Shown: in pieces, positions 16,265 through 23,380 of the stretch | Layout of the letters: every line of letters starts with the position of its first letter | How positions within the stretch are numbered: the stretch's first letter is position 1 | Assembly: GCA_964573725.1 (NCBI GenBank) | Contig: CAZNLJ010000047.1 | Span: 1 to 34,791 of the forward strand | Length of the DNA stretch: 34,791 nt | Direction of reading: 5' to 3' | Source: UBA6168 sp964573725 | GTDB lineage: Bacteria > Bacteroidota > Bacteroidia > Chitinophagales > Saprospiraceae | Notes under the pieces: generated by a model | Seen by the model: the letters and a program-made list of their open reading frames with translations, nothing else | Told to the model about the DNA's origin: nothing | Databases searched by the model: none | Translations under genes and position numbers: made by a program

Positions 16265-16294
16265 AAGTCGCTTCTGGGAAGCGACTTTTTTTTT
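16265..16294 (+). terminator. Rho-independent terminator ending the module array
   Basis: AAGTCGCTTC (16265-16274) and GAAGCGACTT (16278-16287) form a 10-bp stem with a TGG loop, and T continues to 16294. This is the clearest intrinsic terminator in the region, and it implies a plus-strand transcript to its left where no gene is found. Confidence 0.8.
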
Positions 16295-16360
16295 GCCTGT
16301 CCGTAAGCGGAGGTCGTGCCGGAGGCCAAATACCCGGGTAGCCGCCGGCAGCCCGGCGGC

Positions 16361-16972
16361 TCATTCCGGATACAGACTGTCGGCGGCCGGCGGTTGTGCC
16401 GTCGTCGTATCGGCCACGGGTACCGGTATGATTGCTTGTCGGGTGGGCGGCCGGACCGTATCCGGGGAGGATTCCGGGGGCGACTGTCGCCGGAGGGGTT
16501 GCGTTACGGAACGGACCGATTGCTGCCAACGGACCAAATTGTATCGGGCCTCGTTGTGTGCCGCCACCTGCATCGCCACCCGTTCCGGCAGCGATTGGTC
16601 GCGGGTTCCCGATTCCAAGTCACTGACCAGGATTTGCAACTGCCCGACTGCCGCTTGCCAGGTGTCCATGTATCTGGCGACTTCCCCGTCCAACCGCCGG
16701 AGGATTTCCGTGGGCGAAGACTCCGTGCGGATTTCGTTCGTTGCTGTATCCCTGCCGGGAAGCGCCGCATCCGGATTTGCATCAGGCTTGCGCATCGGTT
16801 CGGTAAGCAGCAGGGAATCCCGCCAGGCCTGTATGTCCGCATACAAGTCGGTCAGTTCCTTTCCGGTGCTTTCATAGTCCGAGGCCAACTCCCGAACCAT
16901 CGGCAGATAGGCTTCCTGGTGCTGACAACCGGCCCATGCCAGGACCGATAGGATGAGTAAAGTATGGCGCAT
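16361..16972 (-). CDS. Putative lipoprotein with a coiled-coil region
   Basis: A 203-residue protein beginning MRHTLLILSVLAWAGCQ, a signal peptide with a lipobox (A-W-A-G-C, Cys17). After processing, the lipidated Cys would anchor it in the membrane, with Gln-His-Gln after it. The middle is helical and charged, with likely coiled-coil stretches (about 25-60 and 90-150). The C-terminal 50 residues are Pro/Thr/Ser-rich and probably disordered. I do not recognise a family. The ATG at 16972 was chosen because it starts the lipoprotein signal and lies downstream of a -7 box at 17065-17072; an upstream in-frame ATG at 17137 would place 55 unrelated residues before the signal peptide. It is a single gene, divergent from tRNA-Arg. 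Confidence 0.75.
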   Translation of the reverse strand: MRHTLLILSVLAWAGCQHQEAYLPMVRELASDYESTGKELTDLYADIQAWRDSLLLTEPMRKPDANPDAALPGRDTATNEIRTESSPTEILRRLDGEVARYMDTWQAAVGQLQILVSDLESGTRDQSLPERVAMQVAAHNEARYNLVRWQQSVRSVTQPLRRQSPPESSPDTVRPPTRQAIIPVPVADTTTAQPPAADSLYPE

Positions 16973-17064
16973 AGTCGATGTTTCTTCTTTTGGTTGAAGA
17001 CCGGACAATCCGGTTTGCCGCCGACAAGACCGGGTCACCCTTTCTTCCGCGGTTCGGCCGTAGC

Positions 17065-17072
17065 CAAAGATA
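17065..17072 (-). promoter_or_regulatory. -7 box (TATCTTTG) for the lipoprotein gene
   Basis: The minus strand reads TATCTTTG, an exact TAnnTTTG, with a leader of about 90 nt to the ATG at 16972. No TTTG is present at the -33 distance. Confidence 0.5.
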
Positions 17073-17159
17073 ATGGACTTGCCGCGATTGCTGATTTTGG
17101 TTGCCGGATCACCGGCTTGTTTTTTTTTTATTTTCATCCTGCAACATGGAGATTCTTCT

Positions 17160-17167
17160 TAACTTTG
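17160..17167 (+). promoter_or_regulatory. -7 box (TAACTTTG) upstream of tRNA-Arg
   Basis: TAACTTTG at 17160-17167 is an exact TAnnTTTG, 49 bp before the tRNA. A small hairpin (AGGGCTT 17183-17189, AAGCCCT 17197-17203) lies in the leader between the two. No -33 TTTG is seen. Confidence 0.45.
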
Positions 17168-17216
17168 AGCCGTTCAATGGAAAGGGCTTCTTGCTAAAGC
17201 CCTGCTCCTTTGGCTT

Positions 17217-17288
17217 GGTCCCGTAGTACAACGGATAGTATGCAGGTTTCCGGAGCCTGAGATAAAGGTTCGATTCCTTTCGGGACTA
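17217..17288 (+). tRNA. tRNA-Arg (anticodon CCG)
   Basis: The cloverleaf folds completely. The acceptor stem is GGTCCCG (17217-17223) with CGGGACT (17281-17287) and discriminator A17288, with T8-A9 in place. The anticodon stem CAGGT/GCCTG encloses the loop TTCCGGA, so the anticodon is CCG, reading CGG codons. The T-arm is AAAGG-TTCGATT-CCTTT (17264-17280). The CCA end is not encoded. An intrinsic terminator follows 14 bp later. Confidence 0.95.
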
Positions 17289-17301
17289 CTCTTGTTAAAT
17301 T

Positions 17302-17338
17302 GTCCTTGTAACCCAATCATTACAAGGGCTTTTTTTTT
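17302..17338 (+). terminator. Rho-independent terminator of tRNA-Arg
   Basis: GTCCTTGTAA (17302-17311) pairs with TTACAAGGGC (17320-17329, with one T-G pair) around CCCAATCA, followed by nine T (17330-17338). Confidence 0.88.
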
Positions 17339-17471
17339 GGGTATCGGTAAAGCTTCCAGCATGGGCAGGGGCACGGAAGTAAGGATGCGGCCAGGAAGGA
17401 TGCGGCATGTCGTACGACCGTATCGTGGAAGGAGCGGACCCTGGAACTTGCCATCCGGACAAATTTCGTAC

Positions 17472-19703
17472 ATGACCAACTTCCCCTGCCGTTTCCGCCG
17501 CTGGTTACCGGTCTCGCTTGCGATGCTGCCGGTCTTCGTCCTAGCACAGGATGCCGATATCTTTCCGCCCCCTGCCGCCCGGCGGTTGCTGTCCGCCCAA
17601 CCGATCACCCGGATTCTACAGGTGGACGGAATACTGGATGAAGCCGAGTGGCAGGCCTGTCCACCCACTTCCGGATTTACCCAGGTGGAACCCCTGCAAG
17701 GTGAACCGGCCAGCCAACAGACGGACCTGCGCTTCCTCTACAACCGCCAATTCCTCTATGTTGGTATTTTCTGTCGGGACAGCCTCGGCAGAAAAGCATT
17801 GCGGGCTACCGATTTCCGGCGCGACTTCGATCCCCGCCAACACGACCTGGTCAATCTCGCCTTCGACGGCTTTCTCGATGACCGCAATGCCATGGTCTTC
17901 GCCACCAATCCTTATGGGGTGCAGCGGGACCTTCTTTCATTCGACGATGTCCTCTATGACGTTGACTGGGACGGGATGTGGCGGGTACGTACCGCCCGGA
18001 CGGATTCCGGTTGGATTGCGGAAATTGCCATTCCCTGGCAGACACTGCGGTATCCGGCTGCGGCCGACTCCCTCCGGGAAATCGGTTTTAACCTTTATCG
18101 TAACCGGCGCTTTTCAAATGAGATCAGTGCCTTTGCCCCCTTTCCCCGAATCTTCGGCGCCACCCGTATGGATTATGCGGGCCGACTGGCCAACCTGTCT
18201 CCGCCCCCACCAAAACCGAACGTTCGCCTGCAACCTTACCTCCGGGTGTCACTGGACCGATATCGCACGGCAGGGTCCGGTGATGGGTCGAAAGAAGGGG
18301 AGTTCAAACCGGGCGGTGACCTGAAGTGGGCCATCCGCCCCCATGCGGTGCTGGACCTTACTTTTCAAACGGATTTTGCCCAGGCGGATGTCGACAGGCA
18401 AGTGAACAACGTTACCCGGTTCTCGGTCTTTTTCCCGGAACGGAGACAGTTTTTTCTTGAAAATGCGTCGCTCTTCGGCTTCAACGTAGGCCAGGCCGGC
18501 GACGGCTCGGGCGGCTCCATGCGCCTCCAACCCTTCTTCAGCCGGTCCATCGGACTCGATGCAGCCGGACGTCCGCTTCCCATCGAGGCGGGTGGCCGCT
18601 TCGTATCGCGTTCCACCCGCGGTAATTACGGGCTTATCGCCATGCGCCAAGGCGCTGCCGGTGATAGTCCCGCCACGCATTTCCTGGTGGGGCGTTACAC
18701 CCGAAACATCGGTTCGCAGCATCGATTAGGCGCATTGGCGACCATCCGTCAACAACCGGAGGCCACCAATGTGGTCGGGACGGTGGACGGCTTCTTCCGC
18801 TTGAGCGAATCTAAGTCCGTCCAGGCTATCTTCTCCCATTCCGCCGGCGGCCAAGTGACGGAAAACGGGTTTGCCGGCATGGTCCAGTATGTCCACGCCA
18901 CCAATGATTTCAAGTTTTGGGTGACCCCATCCGTCGTCACCCGCCATTTCAACCCGGAAATGGGATTTGTCTCCAGGAAGGATGTCATCGGACTGACCCC
19001 GGGACTGAATTGGTACTATCGCGGCAAGCACCTTCCCTGGCGTAAATTGATCCGGGCTTTCGAGCCGGGCTTCCTGCCGGAGTTTTATTGGCAGGCATCG
19101 ACAGGCCAAATGACCGAACGGCAGTACTGGTTTTTCCCGCTTTGGCTCAACTTCGAAAAAGGCGGGTACCTGGGCTATGGGCTGGTTCCCGCCTTCCAGC
19201 GGTTGAGCGAACCGTTCGAACCGCTCGGCCTTTTCTTTCCTGTCCGGGATTATCGGTATTTCCGGCAACAGCTCTGGTTCAGTACGGATCCTTCCCGTGT
19301 GCTTTATTTGTTCGGACAAATCGACGGCGGCTCGTATTTCAACGGCCGGCTGCTGTCGGCGGACATCTCCTTGCAGTGCGCGCCTTCCCCCTATTTTTCG
19401 CTGATCGGCCGGTTGAATCGGAACCGGTTCTCGGATGCCGGGGTGCCGGCGGTGGATGCTACCATCGACTTGTTCAGCGTGGAAGGACGGCTTGCCCTCA
19501 ATCCCCGCCTGCAACTGGTCGGGTTCTACCAACAGAATACCGGGGATAATGCCAGGAATGTCAACCTCCGGCTATCCTGGGAGTTCGCTCCGTTGTCCTT
19601 TGTTTACCTGGTCTACAATCACAACGGCGATGAGGACGACTGGCGGCGGCCCCGCCGGGAAGACCACGCCATCTTCAAGGTCAGCTACCTGCGGCAATTG
19701 TAG
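17472..19703 (+). CDS. DUF5916 outer-membrane beta-barrel protein with N-terminal CBM9-like domain
   Basis: A 743-residue protein with a signal peptide ending in ...LPVFVLA-QDAD. Residues 35-220 form a carbohydrate-binding family 9-like domain that opens with the typical strand ITRILQVDGILDEAEWQ and includes FATNPYGVQRD and DVDWDGMWRVRT. From about 230 to the end the pattern is alternating aromatic/polar beta-strands ending in ...AIFKVSYLRQL, as in DUF5916 proteins, which are predicted outer-membrane barrels common in Bacteroidota and of unknown function. The start at 17472 (MTNFPCRFRRWLPV) is chosen because it begins the signal peptide; the frame runs open upstream into the tRNA terminator. 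Its last 20 codons and 3' flank are duplicated at 23281-23363, next to remains of a second copy. Confidence 0.9.
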   Translation: MTNFPCRFRRWLPVSLAMLPVFVLAQDADIFPPPAARRLLSAQPITRILQVDGILDEAEWQACPPTSGFTQVEPLQGEPASQQTDLRFLYNRQFLYVGIFCRDSLGRKALRATDFRRDFDPRQHDLVNLAFDGFLDDRNAMVFATNPYGVQRDLLSFDDVLYDVDWDGMWRVRTARTDSGWIAEIAIPWQTLRYPAAADSLREIGFNLYRNRRFSNEISAFAPFPRIFGATRMDYAGRLANLSPPPPKPNVRLQPYLRVSLDRYRTAGSGDGSKEGEFKPGGDLKWAIRPHAVLDLTFQTDFAQADVDRQVNNVTRFSVFFPERRQFFLENASLFGFNVGQAGDGSGGSMRLQPFFSRSIGLDAAGRPLPIEAGGRFVSRSTRGNYGLIAMRQGAAGDSPATHFLVGRYTRNIGSQHRLGALATIRQQPEATNVVGTVDGFFRLSESKSVQAIFSHSAGGQVTENGFAGMVQYVHATNDFKFWVTPSVVTRHFNPEMGFVSRKDVIGLTPGLNWYYRGKHLPWRKLIRAFEPGFLPEFYWQASTGQMTERQYWFFPLWLNFEKGGYLGYGLVPAFQRLSEPFEPLGLFFPVRDYRYFRQQLWFSTDPSRVLYLFGQIDGGSYFNGRLLSADISLQCAPSPYFSLIGRLNRNRFSDAGVPAVDATIDLFSVEGRLALNPRLQLVGFYQQNTGDNARNVNLRLSWEFAPLSFVYLVYNHNGDEDDWRRPRREDHAIFKVSYLRQL

Positions 19704-19729
19704 GAAATGCAGATGTCCGGGGGATTCGC
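19647..19729 (+). repeat. 83-bp direct repeat of the DUF5916 gene 3' end (partner at 23281-23363)
   Basis: These 83 bp, covering the last codons, the stop and 26 bp of flank, recur at 23281-23363 with only two substitutions and no gaps. The rest of the second gene copy is far more diverged. The repeats face the same way and flank the methyltransferase/glycosyltransferase pair. Confidence 0.95.
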
Positions 19730-20047
19730 TGCAAAGAAAGAATGATGCCCTGTCAATAGCTGGTTTACAGCTTTCATTCAAGTAGCACAAATGGATGGTC
19801 ACCCGATGATCGGTAATCCCATCACCGCCTGATTTATTGCGGATAAGTCTTCTTGAATAGCTGTTAAAAGAAATTCAGGGTCCGTGCTATCGCCCGGATA
19901 TTCAACCTGGGTGTTATCGAATGGTTGTGTCGTCGCCTGTTGACAGGTCTCCGGGACCAAAACAGGAAGGTGTTTGTCGGAAAGCCGCTTCATATCCCTG
20001 TAACCGGATGTTACCACGAGGAGCCGGCACCTTCGGAATGTCATTCC
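19730..20047. other. Intergenic region between convergent genes
   Basis: It lies between the DUF5916 stop and the methyltransferase stop. Base composition drops towards AT from about 19760. No convincing gene, repeat or terminator is seen; short frames on both strands lack protein character. Confidence 0.5.
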
Positions 20048-20737
20048 TCACTTCAAGGGCAACACATTGAAAGAAGCTCCCCGGATGGCGTAGGCACTTG
20101 TGGCAAATGCCACCTTGAAATCAAAGCCGTATTTCCTGCTCCAGTTCCACATGATCAGCCGTTCATTCATTCGGTCGATATCATCCAACAGTAGGAAGCA
20201 CGAATCATTCAGGAACGGATGGAAGAAGTCAAGCGCCCTGCTGCGGGATTTCCTCGTATTCTTATGATAAGCCAAGGGGCCGTCCACGATCAACATATCC
20301 ACCTTGCCGGACTGCGGAAGGTGACGGCGAAGCAGTTCTTCGTTGTACCAGGAATTCTTTACGGACGAATTGACGGGCGCGTAGATGAATTCAACATGGT
20401 CCTTCAAGCCTTCCGCGATGGCTTTTTCTTGAAGGAACTCAATCCAGCTAAGGTTCTGCTCCACCGAATAAATGGTACAGTCGAGTTGGTAGGACTTGAT
20501 GGCCTGGGCGAGGATCAGGCTACTGACTCCGCTTCCCAGTTCCACCACCACTTTTCTTTGGTTGATAATGATATCATTGATGATCAGGTTGATGATAATG
20601 GGGCGTAGGGCGGAGGTGGTGAACAACAGGGGCCCTTTGAATTTCTGCAGTAAGGGGTTGAGCAGTTGCAGCCCATAGGTATCGCTACCGGCATATTGGC
20701 TGTAGTCATGAAAGCGTTGGATCAATTTCAGAAGCAT
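20048..20737 (-). CDS. Class I SAM-dependent methyltransferase
   Basis: A 229-residue protein with a Rossmann-type methyltransferase core. SAM-binding motif I is VVVELGSGVSS (about 63-73), an acidic end of strand 2 is in TIYSVEQNLSWIE, and strand 4 is DMLIVDGP, with LLLDDIDR following. It resembles the Methyltransf_24 group; the substrate may be a sugar or other small molecule, given the glycosyltransferase upstream. Its ATG lies 32 bp inside the 3' end of that gene, so the two are translationally coupled. Codon use and base composition are clearly lower in GC than in the neighbouring housekeeping genes, which suggests acquisition by transfer. Confidence 0.88.
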   Translation of the reverse strand: MLLKLIQRFHDYSQYAGSDTYGLQLLNPLLQKFKGPLLFTTSALRPIIINLIINDIIINQRKVVVELGSGVSSLILAQAIKSYQLDCTIYSVEQNLSWIEFLQEKAIAEGLKDHVEFIYAPVNSSVKNSWYNEELLRRHLPQSGKVDMLIVDGPLAYHKNTRKSRSRALDFFHPFLNDSCFLLLDDIDRMNERLIMWNWSRKYGFDFKVAFATSAYAIRGASFNVLPLK

Positions 20738-21959
20738 TCGATTTCAAAATTTTATTGTAAAGTTCAATGTATTGCCCGCGTACTACCGTGGTATCGAATT
20801 TCTCGACAGCGTGTCGTGCCGCCGACCGGCCAAGTCGCGCGGAGTTTTCCAGACAATAGGATAGCCCCGCCGACAGGTCTTCATAATCCATATAACGGGC
20901 CCGATAGCCGTCTGCTAGGTGGGTAACTATCTCTGATGGCCCGCCCAAATCGTAGCATAACACAGGTGTGCCGCTCATCATGGCTTCCACAAGGGTCTTT
21001 CCGAAAGCCTCTTGGGTGGACAATGAGATGAACACATCCGCTGCTGCGTAAATCAGGTTCAGTTGCCCCACATCCCGGACGTATCCGAAGCTGCGGTATC
21101 GGGTACTTGGGAAATCCATTGTCCCCTTGCCGAAAGAGACCATGAAAATATTCGGGTCAGCCGTCATACGGTCAAAGAATCCACGGGCACTGTGAAACCC
21201 TTTGTATGGGGAATACAAGTCTATCGCTCCGATACATACAATCTTCATATCCCGGGGTAACAACAAGCTTTCCCGGGCTGTTTTCTTGTCATGGAGCCGA
21301 AAGGCTTTGCTGTCCACAGCGTTCCAGATCAGTTCGACAGCTTGGTTCTTCAAGAGGCTGCTGGTCGACGCGCAATGTTTCAACCACCCGCTGATGGCCA
21401 CGAAATGGATACGGGAAGGCAGTTGCCGGAGTTTCGTCTCATGGACTTTGTAAGCGAGGTCATGCGCGCTTCCGCTCTTGAGCACCGGGCAAGCTCCGCA
21501 ATGTGTCTGGTACTTGTCACAGGAAAATGTGTAATGGCAACCTCCTGTGAAAATGCCCATGTCCCGGATGGTCCACACCATAGGTTTGCGGATTTTCCGA
21601 AGTGAGGAGAATGAAAGTATCCCCTTATGGACCCAGTGGAGGTGGACGATATCCGCTTGACTGTACAAAGGGTGGCCCGTCAGGTCTCTTCCGAAGAAAA
21701 AGGGAGAGAACCTTTGCTTCCTGTCATGTCTGAAGTAGAAATAAACAGGCAATTGGTCCAGATAGGACAGTACCAGTGTCTTGATAAATGATAATGGGCC
21801 GGCAGAGAGGGAATGGACATGTGGGTGGTCCGTACGTGAATTCCCCTGCCGCAGGATGACGGATTGTATGCCTGCGTCCAGGAGTGCCAGATGCAAATTC
21901 AGTGCTCCTTTGCCGGCTCCTCCGTCAATATCGCCGCCGACGATATGCAATACCTTCAT
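20706..21959 (-). CDS. Glycosyltransferase family 4-like (GT-B) protein
   Basis: A 417-residue retaining GT-B glycosyltransferase. The N-terminal domain opens MKVLHIVGGDIDGGAGKGALNL, with the glycine-rich loop of the acceptor domain. The C-terminal donor-binding domain has the E-x7-E motif in STQEAFGKTLVEAMMSG and the typical TPVLCYDLGGPSEIV loop. A cysteine-containing insert near residues 140-165 (CHYTFSCDKYQTHCGACPVL) is common in glycosyltransferases of exopolysaccharide and O-antigen clusters. It is cytoplasmic and would add a sugar to a glycan precursor. It is paired with the methyltransferase by a 32-bp overlap, but no other polysaccharide genes are present, so this looks like a transferred fragment of a larger cluster. 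Confidence 0.92.
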   Translation of the reverse strand: MKVLHIVGGDIDGGAGKGALNLHLALLDAGIQSVILRQGNSRTDHPHVHSLSAGPLSFIKTLVLSYLDQLPVYFYFRHDRKQRFSPFFFGRDLTGHPLYSQADIVHLHWVHKGILSFSSLRKIRKPMVWTIRDMGIFTGGCHYTFSCDKYQTHCGACPVLKSGSAHDLAYKVHETKLRQLPSRIHFVAISGWLKHCASTSSLLKNQAVELIWNAVDSKAFRLHDKKTARESLLLPRDMKIVCIGAIDLYSPYKGFHSARGFFDRMTADPNIFMVSFGKGTMDFPSTRYRSFGYVRDVGQLNLIYAAADVFISLSTQEAFGKTLVEAMMSGTPVLCYDLGGPSEIVTHLADGYRARYMDYEDLSAGLSYCLENSARLGRSAARHAVEKFDTTVVRGQYIELYNKILKSNASEIDPTLS

Positions 21960-22859
21960 GGCTCACAATTGAAGTGTCGATGACCCCCGACCCATTTCGT
22001 GGCATCAGGTGTTTTCGATGAATATCCGGGCAGGCTTCGTGACCTGTTTCCCGGGCGAGGCATATGCGGGTTCCCCGTTGACGGGTGCGCGGGGGGCTTT
22101 TTCAAGCCATCCCCACCGGGTGGGCTCAAGGACGTGTAAATGATTTTGACAGGTATGCATGTAGCGGGGAAGGGCTGCTCTTTCCGAACCTCCGCTGTTC
22201 CGGGAAGATCGAAGGTTCTCTCCCCGCCATGGTGTTTCCTGCATTTCCGTGGTGTGTTCGCAGTCAGCAAACCGCTGCCGAGGAAAGGAATGTATTGCAT
22301 CACCGCGGGGATGGTTGCTTCCCGGCGGTTCGCTGCTTTGTTCTTTGGATGGGTGCAGCACAGCCGCAGGAAATTGCGCTTGTCACCGCTTTTAACAGCT
22401 AGCAAATCCTTCCTGTTAAAATTCGAAGGCTCCATTTCTCTCGAAGGACTGGGATTGGTAAACTCCAGGGAAAAGGGATTGCTATGCCTGTCATGGGTGG
22501 AAAAGCGTCGTCCTTTGGAAACGACTTGGAGCCGGTCAGCAGCGAGGGAGTCCTCTGTTTGGGCTACGGCATCGGAATGGGTACTTCCTGCGTGATGAAA
22601 AAGTGTTTCCACACACGGCATCATGCTGTCGGATTCGGTGCCTGATTGCCTTCCGGATGGGTGGGTAACCAGCCCTGTATGTAGCGGTGGATGGTATGGA
22701 AGACATCGGCTGGTCGTGACAACTGGTTCGTTGTCGGTGCTTTGATAATTTTGCAAAAGTATTCTAAGCATAATACCACTTGCTATTGATAATTAAAGGT
22801 AGGAATATCCGGGCGATGGCATGGTTTCTTGTCAAAAAATATTGGGGCGACGTCCAGTC
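21960..22859. other. 900-bp intergenic stretch upstream of the glycosyltransferase
   Basis: I see no credible gene. A minus-strand frame (21956-22771) ends in an ATGA overlap with the glycosyltransferase but its Pro/Ser/His/Arg-rich composition looks non-coding. TACTTTTG on the minus strand at 22761-22754 fits TAnnTTTG and may be a promoter, without a matching -33. The region may be decayed sequence linked to the insertion. Confidence 0.4.
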
Positions 22860-23340
22860 TGGATGTTCGTCATGCTGACGGAAGCGAAGAGTCGTCGCGC
22901 TTCGCTTTCGCGGGGGACTTCAAAGCCATGGATTTCGTCACCGATCCCTATGGGGGGCAGTACGATATGATATGTTGCCTTTCGATGGACTCCTCCATGA
23001 TGTGGATTGGGCTGTTATTTGGAAGGTGAACCTATCGGATGGATTCCGGTCGGTAGCGATATCGCCGGTTCCCGGCAGCCGTTAGGCTATCCTGTTGTCA
23101 CCGGTTCCTACCGGGAAATCAGTGCAAACGTCTGCCTGAACCAACCTTATCCATGAAATCAACCATGTTTTCCCTTTCCGCGCATCTTGAGCACCAACTT
23201 GAATGGTGGGGGCGGGTAGGTAATCCAACCAGGCTCGGCAACACCTAAACCCAATATGCGCAGTCGACCGCTTCGACCTGCGGCCCCGCCGGGAAGACCA
23301 CGCCATCCTCCAGGTCAGCTACCTGCGGCAATTGTAGGAA
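22860..23340 (+). pseudogene. Decayed DUF5916 paralogue, internally deleted and frameshifted
   Basis: Pieces of a DUF5916 protein survive in order. FAGDFKAMDFVTDPYGGQYD (about 22908-22968) matches the intact protein's FDGFLDDRNAMVFATNPYGVQRD. After a frameshift, LPFDGLLHDVDWAVIWKV and SDGFRSVAISPVP match LSFDDVLYDVDWDGMWRV and DSGWIAEIAIPW. REISANVCLNQPYP matches REIGFNLYRNRRF. Then about 500 codons are missing, and the extreme C-terminus RRPREDHAI-type end and stop follow at 23281-23340. The final 83 bp (to 23363) are nearly identical to the intact gene's 3' end. It is not expected to be functional. Confidence 0.85.
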
Positions 23341-23380
23341 ATGCAGATGTCCGGGGGATTCGCGCCCGATGTTCCCGCCG

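Larger units (their letters stand above)
15858..16294 (+). ncRNA. Four tandem box-plus-hairpin modules, candidate non-coding RNA locus
   Basis: A conserved box containing TTCATGGGATTATAATTTG recurs at 15858-15886, 15987-16015, 16101-16129 (one change) and, shortened, 16244-16259. Each box is followed at once by a hairpin of different sequence. These are GCAGGTCA/TGACTTGC (15887-15910), AATAGTGGGTCGCCC/GGGCGGCTTGCTATT (16012-16049, kept paired through G-U wobbles), GGGTTG/CAACCC (16133-16151), and AAGTCGCTTC/GAAGCGACTT (16265-16287). The last three are followed by T-runs. Different stems after a fixed box, with wobble pairs, suggest selection on RNA structure on the plus strand. Each box also reads as a 4-5-codon ORF, M-F-M-G-(L/I)-stop. 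No known RNA family is recognised. Spacing is 114-143 bp, so it is not CRISPR. Confidence 0.5.

Noticed and set aside
17217..17288. tRNA-Arg as the attachment site of an integrated element
   Set aside because: I found no duplicated tRNA 3' end and no integrase gene in the window.
21956..22771. 271-codon minus-strand frame with ATGA overlap to the glycosyltransferase
   Set aside because: The overlap is suggestive, but the product is rich in Pro, Ser, His, Arg and Thr, lacks secondary-structure pattern and any motif, and its start lies beside a possible promoter. I treat it as chance.
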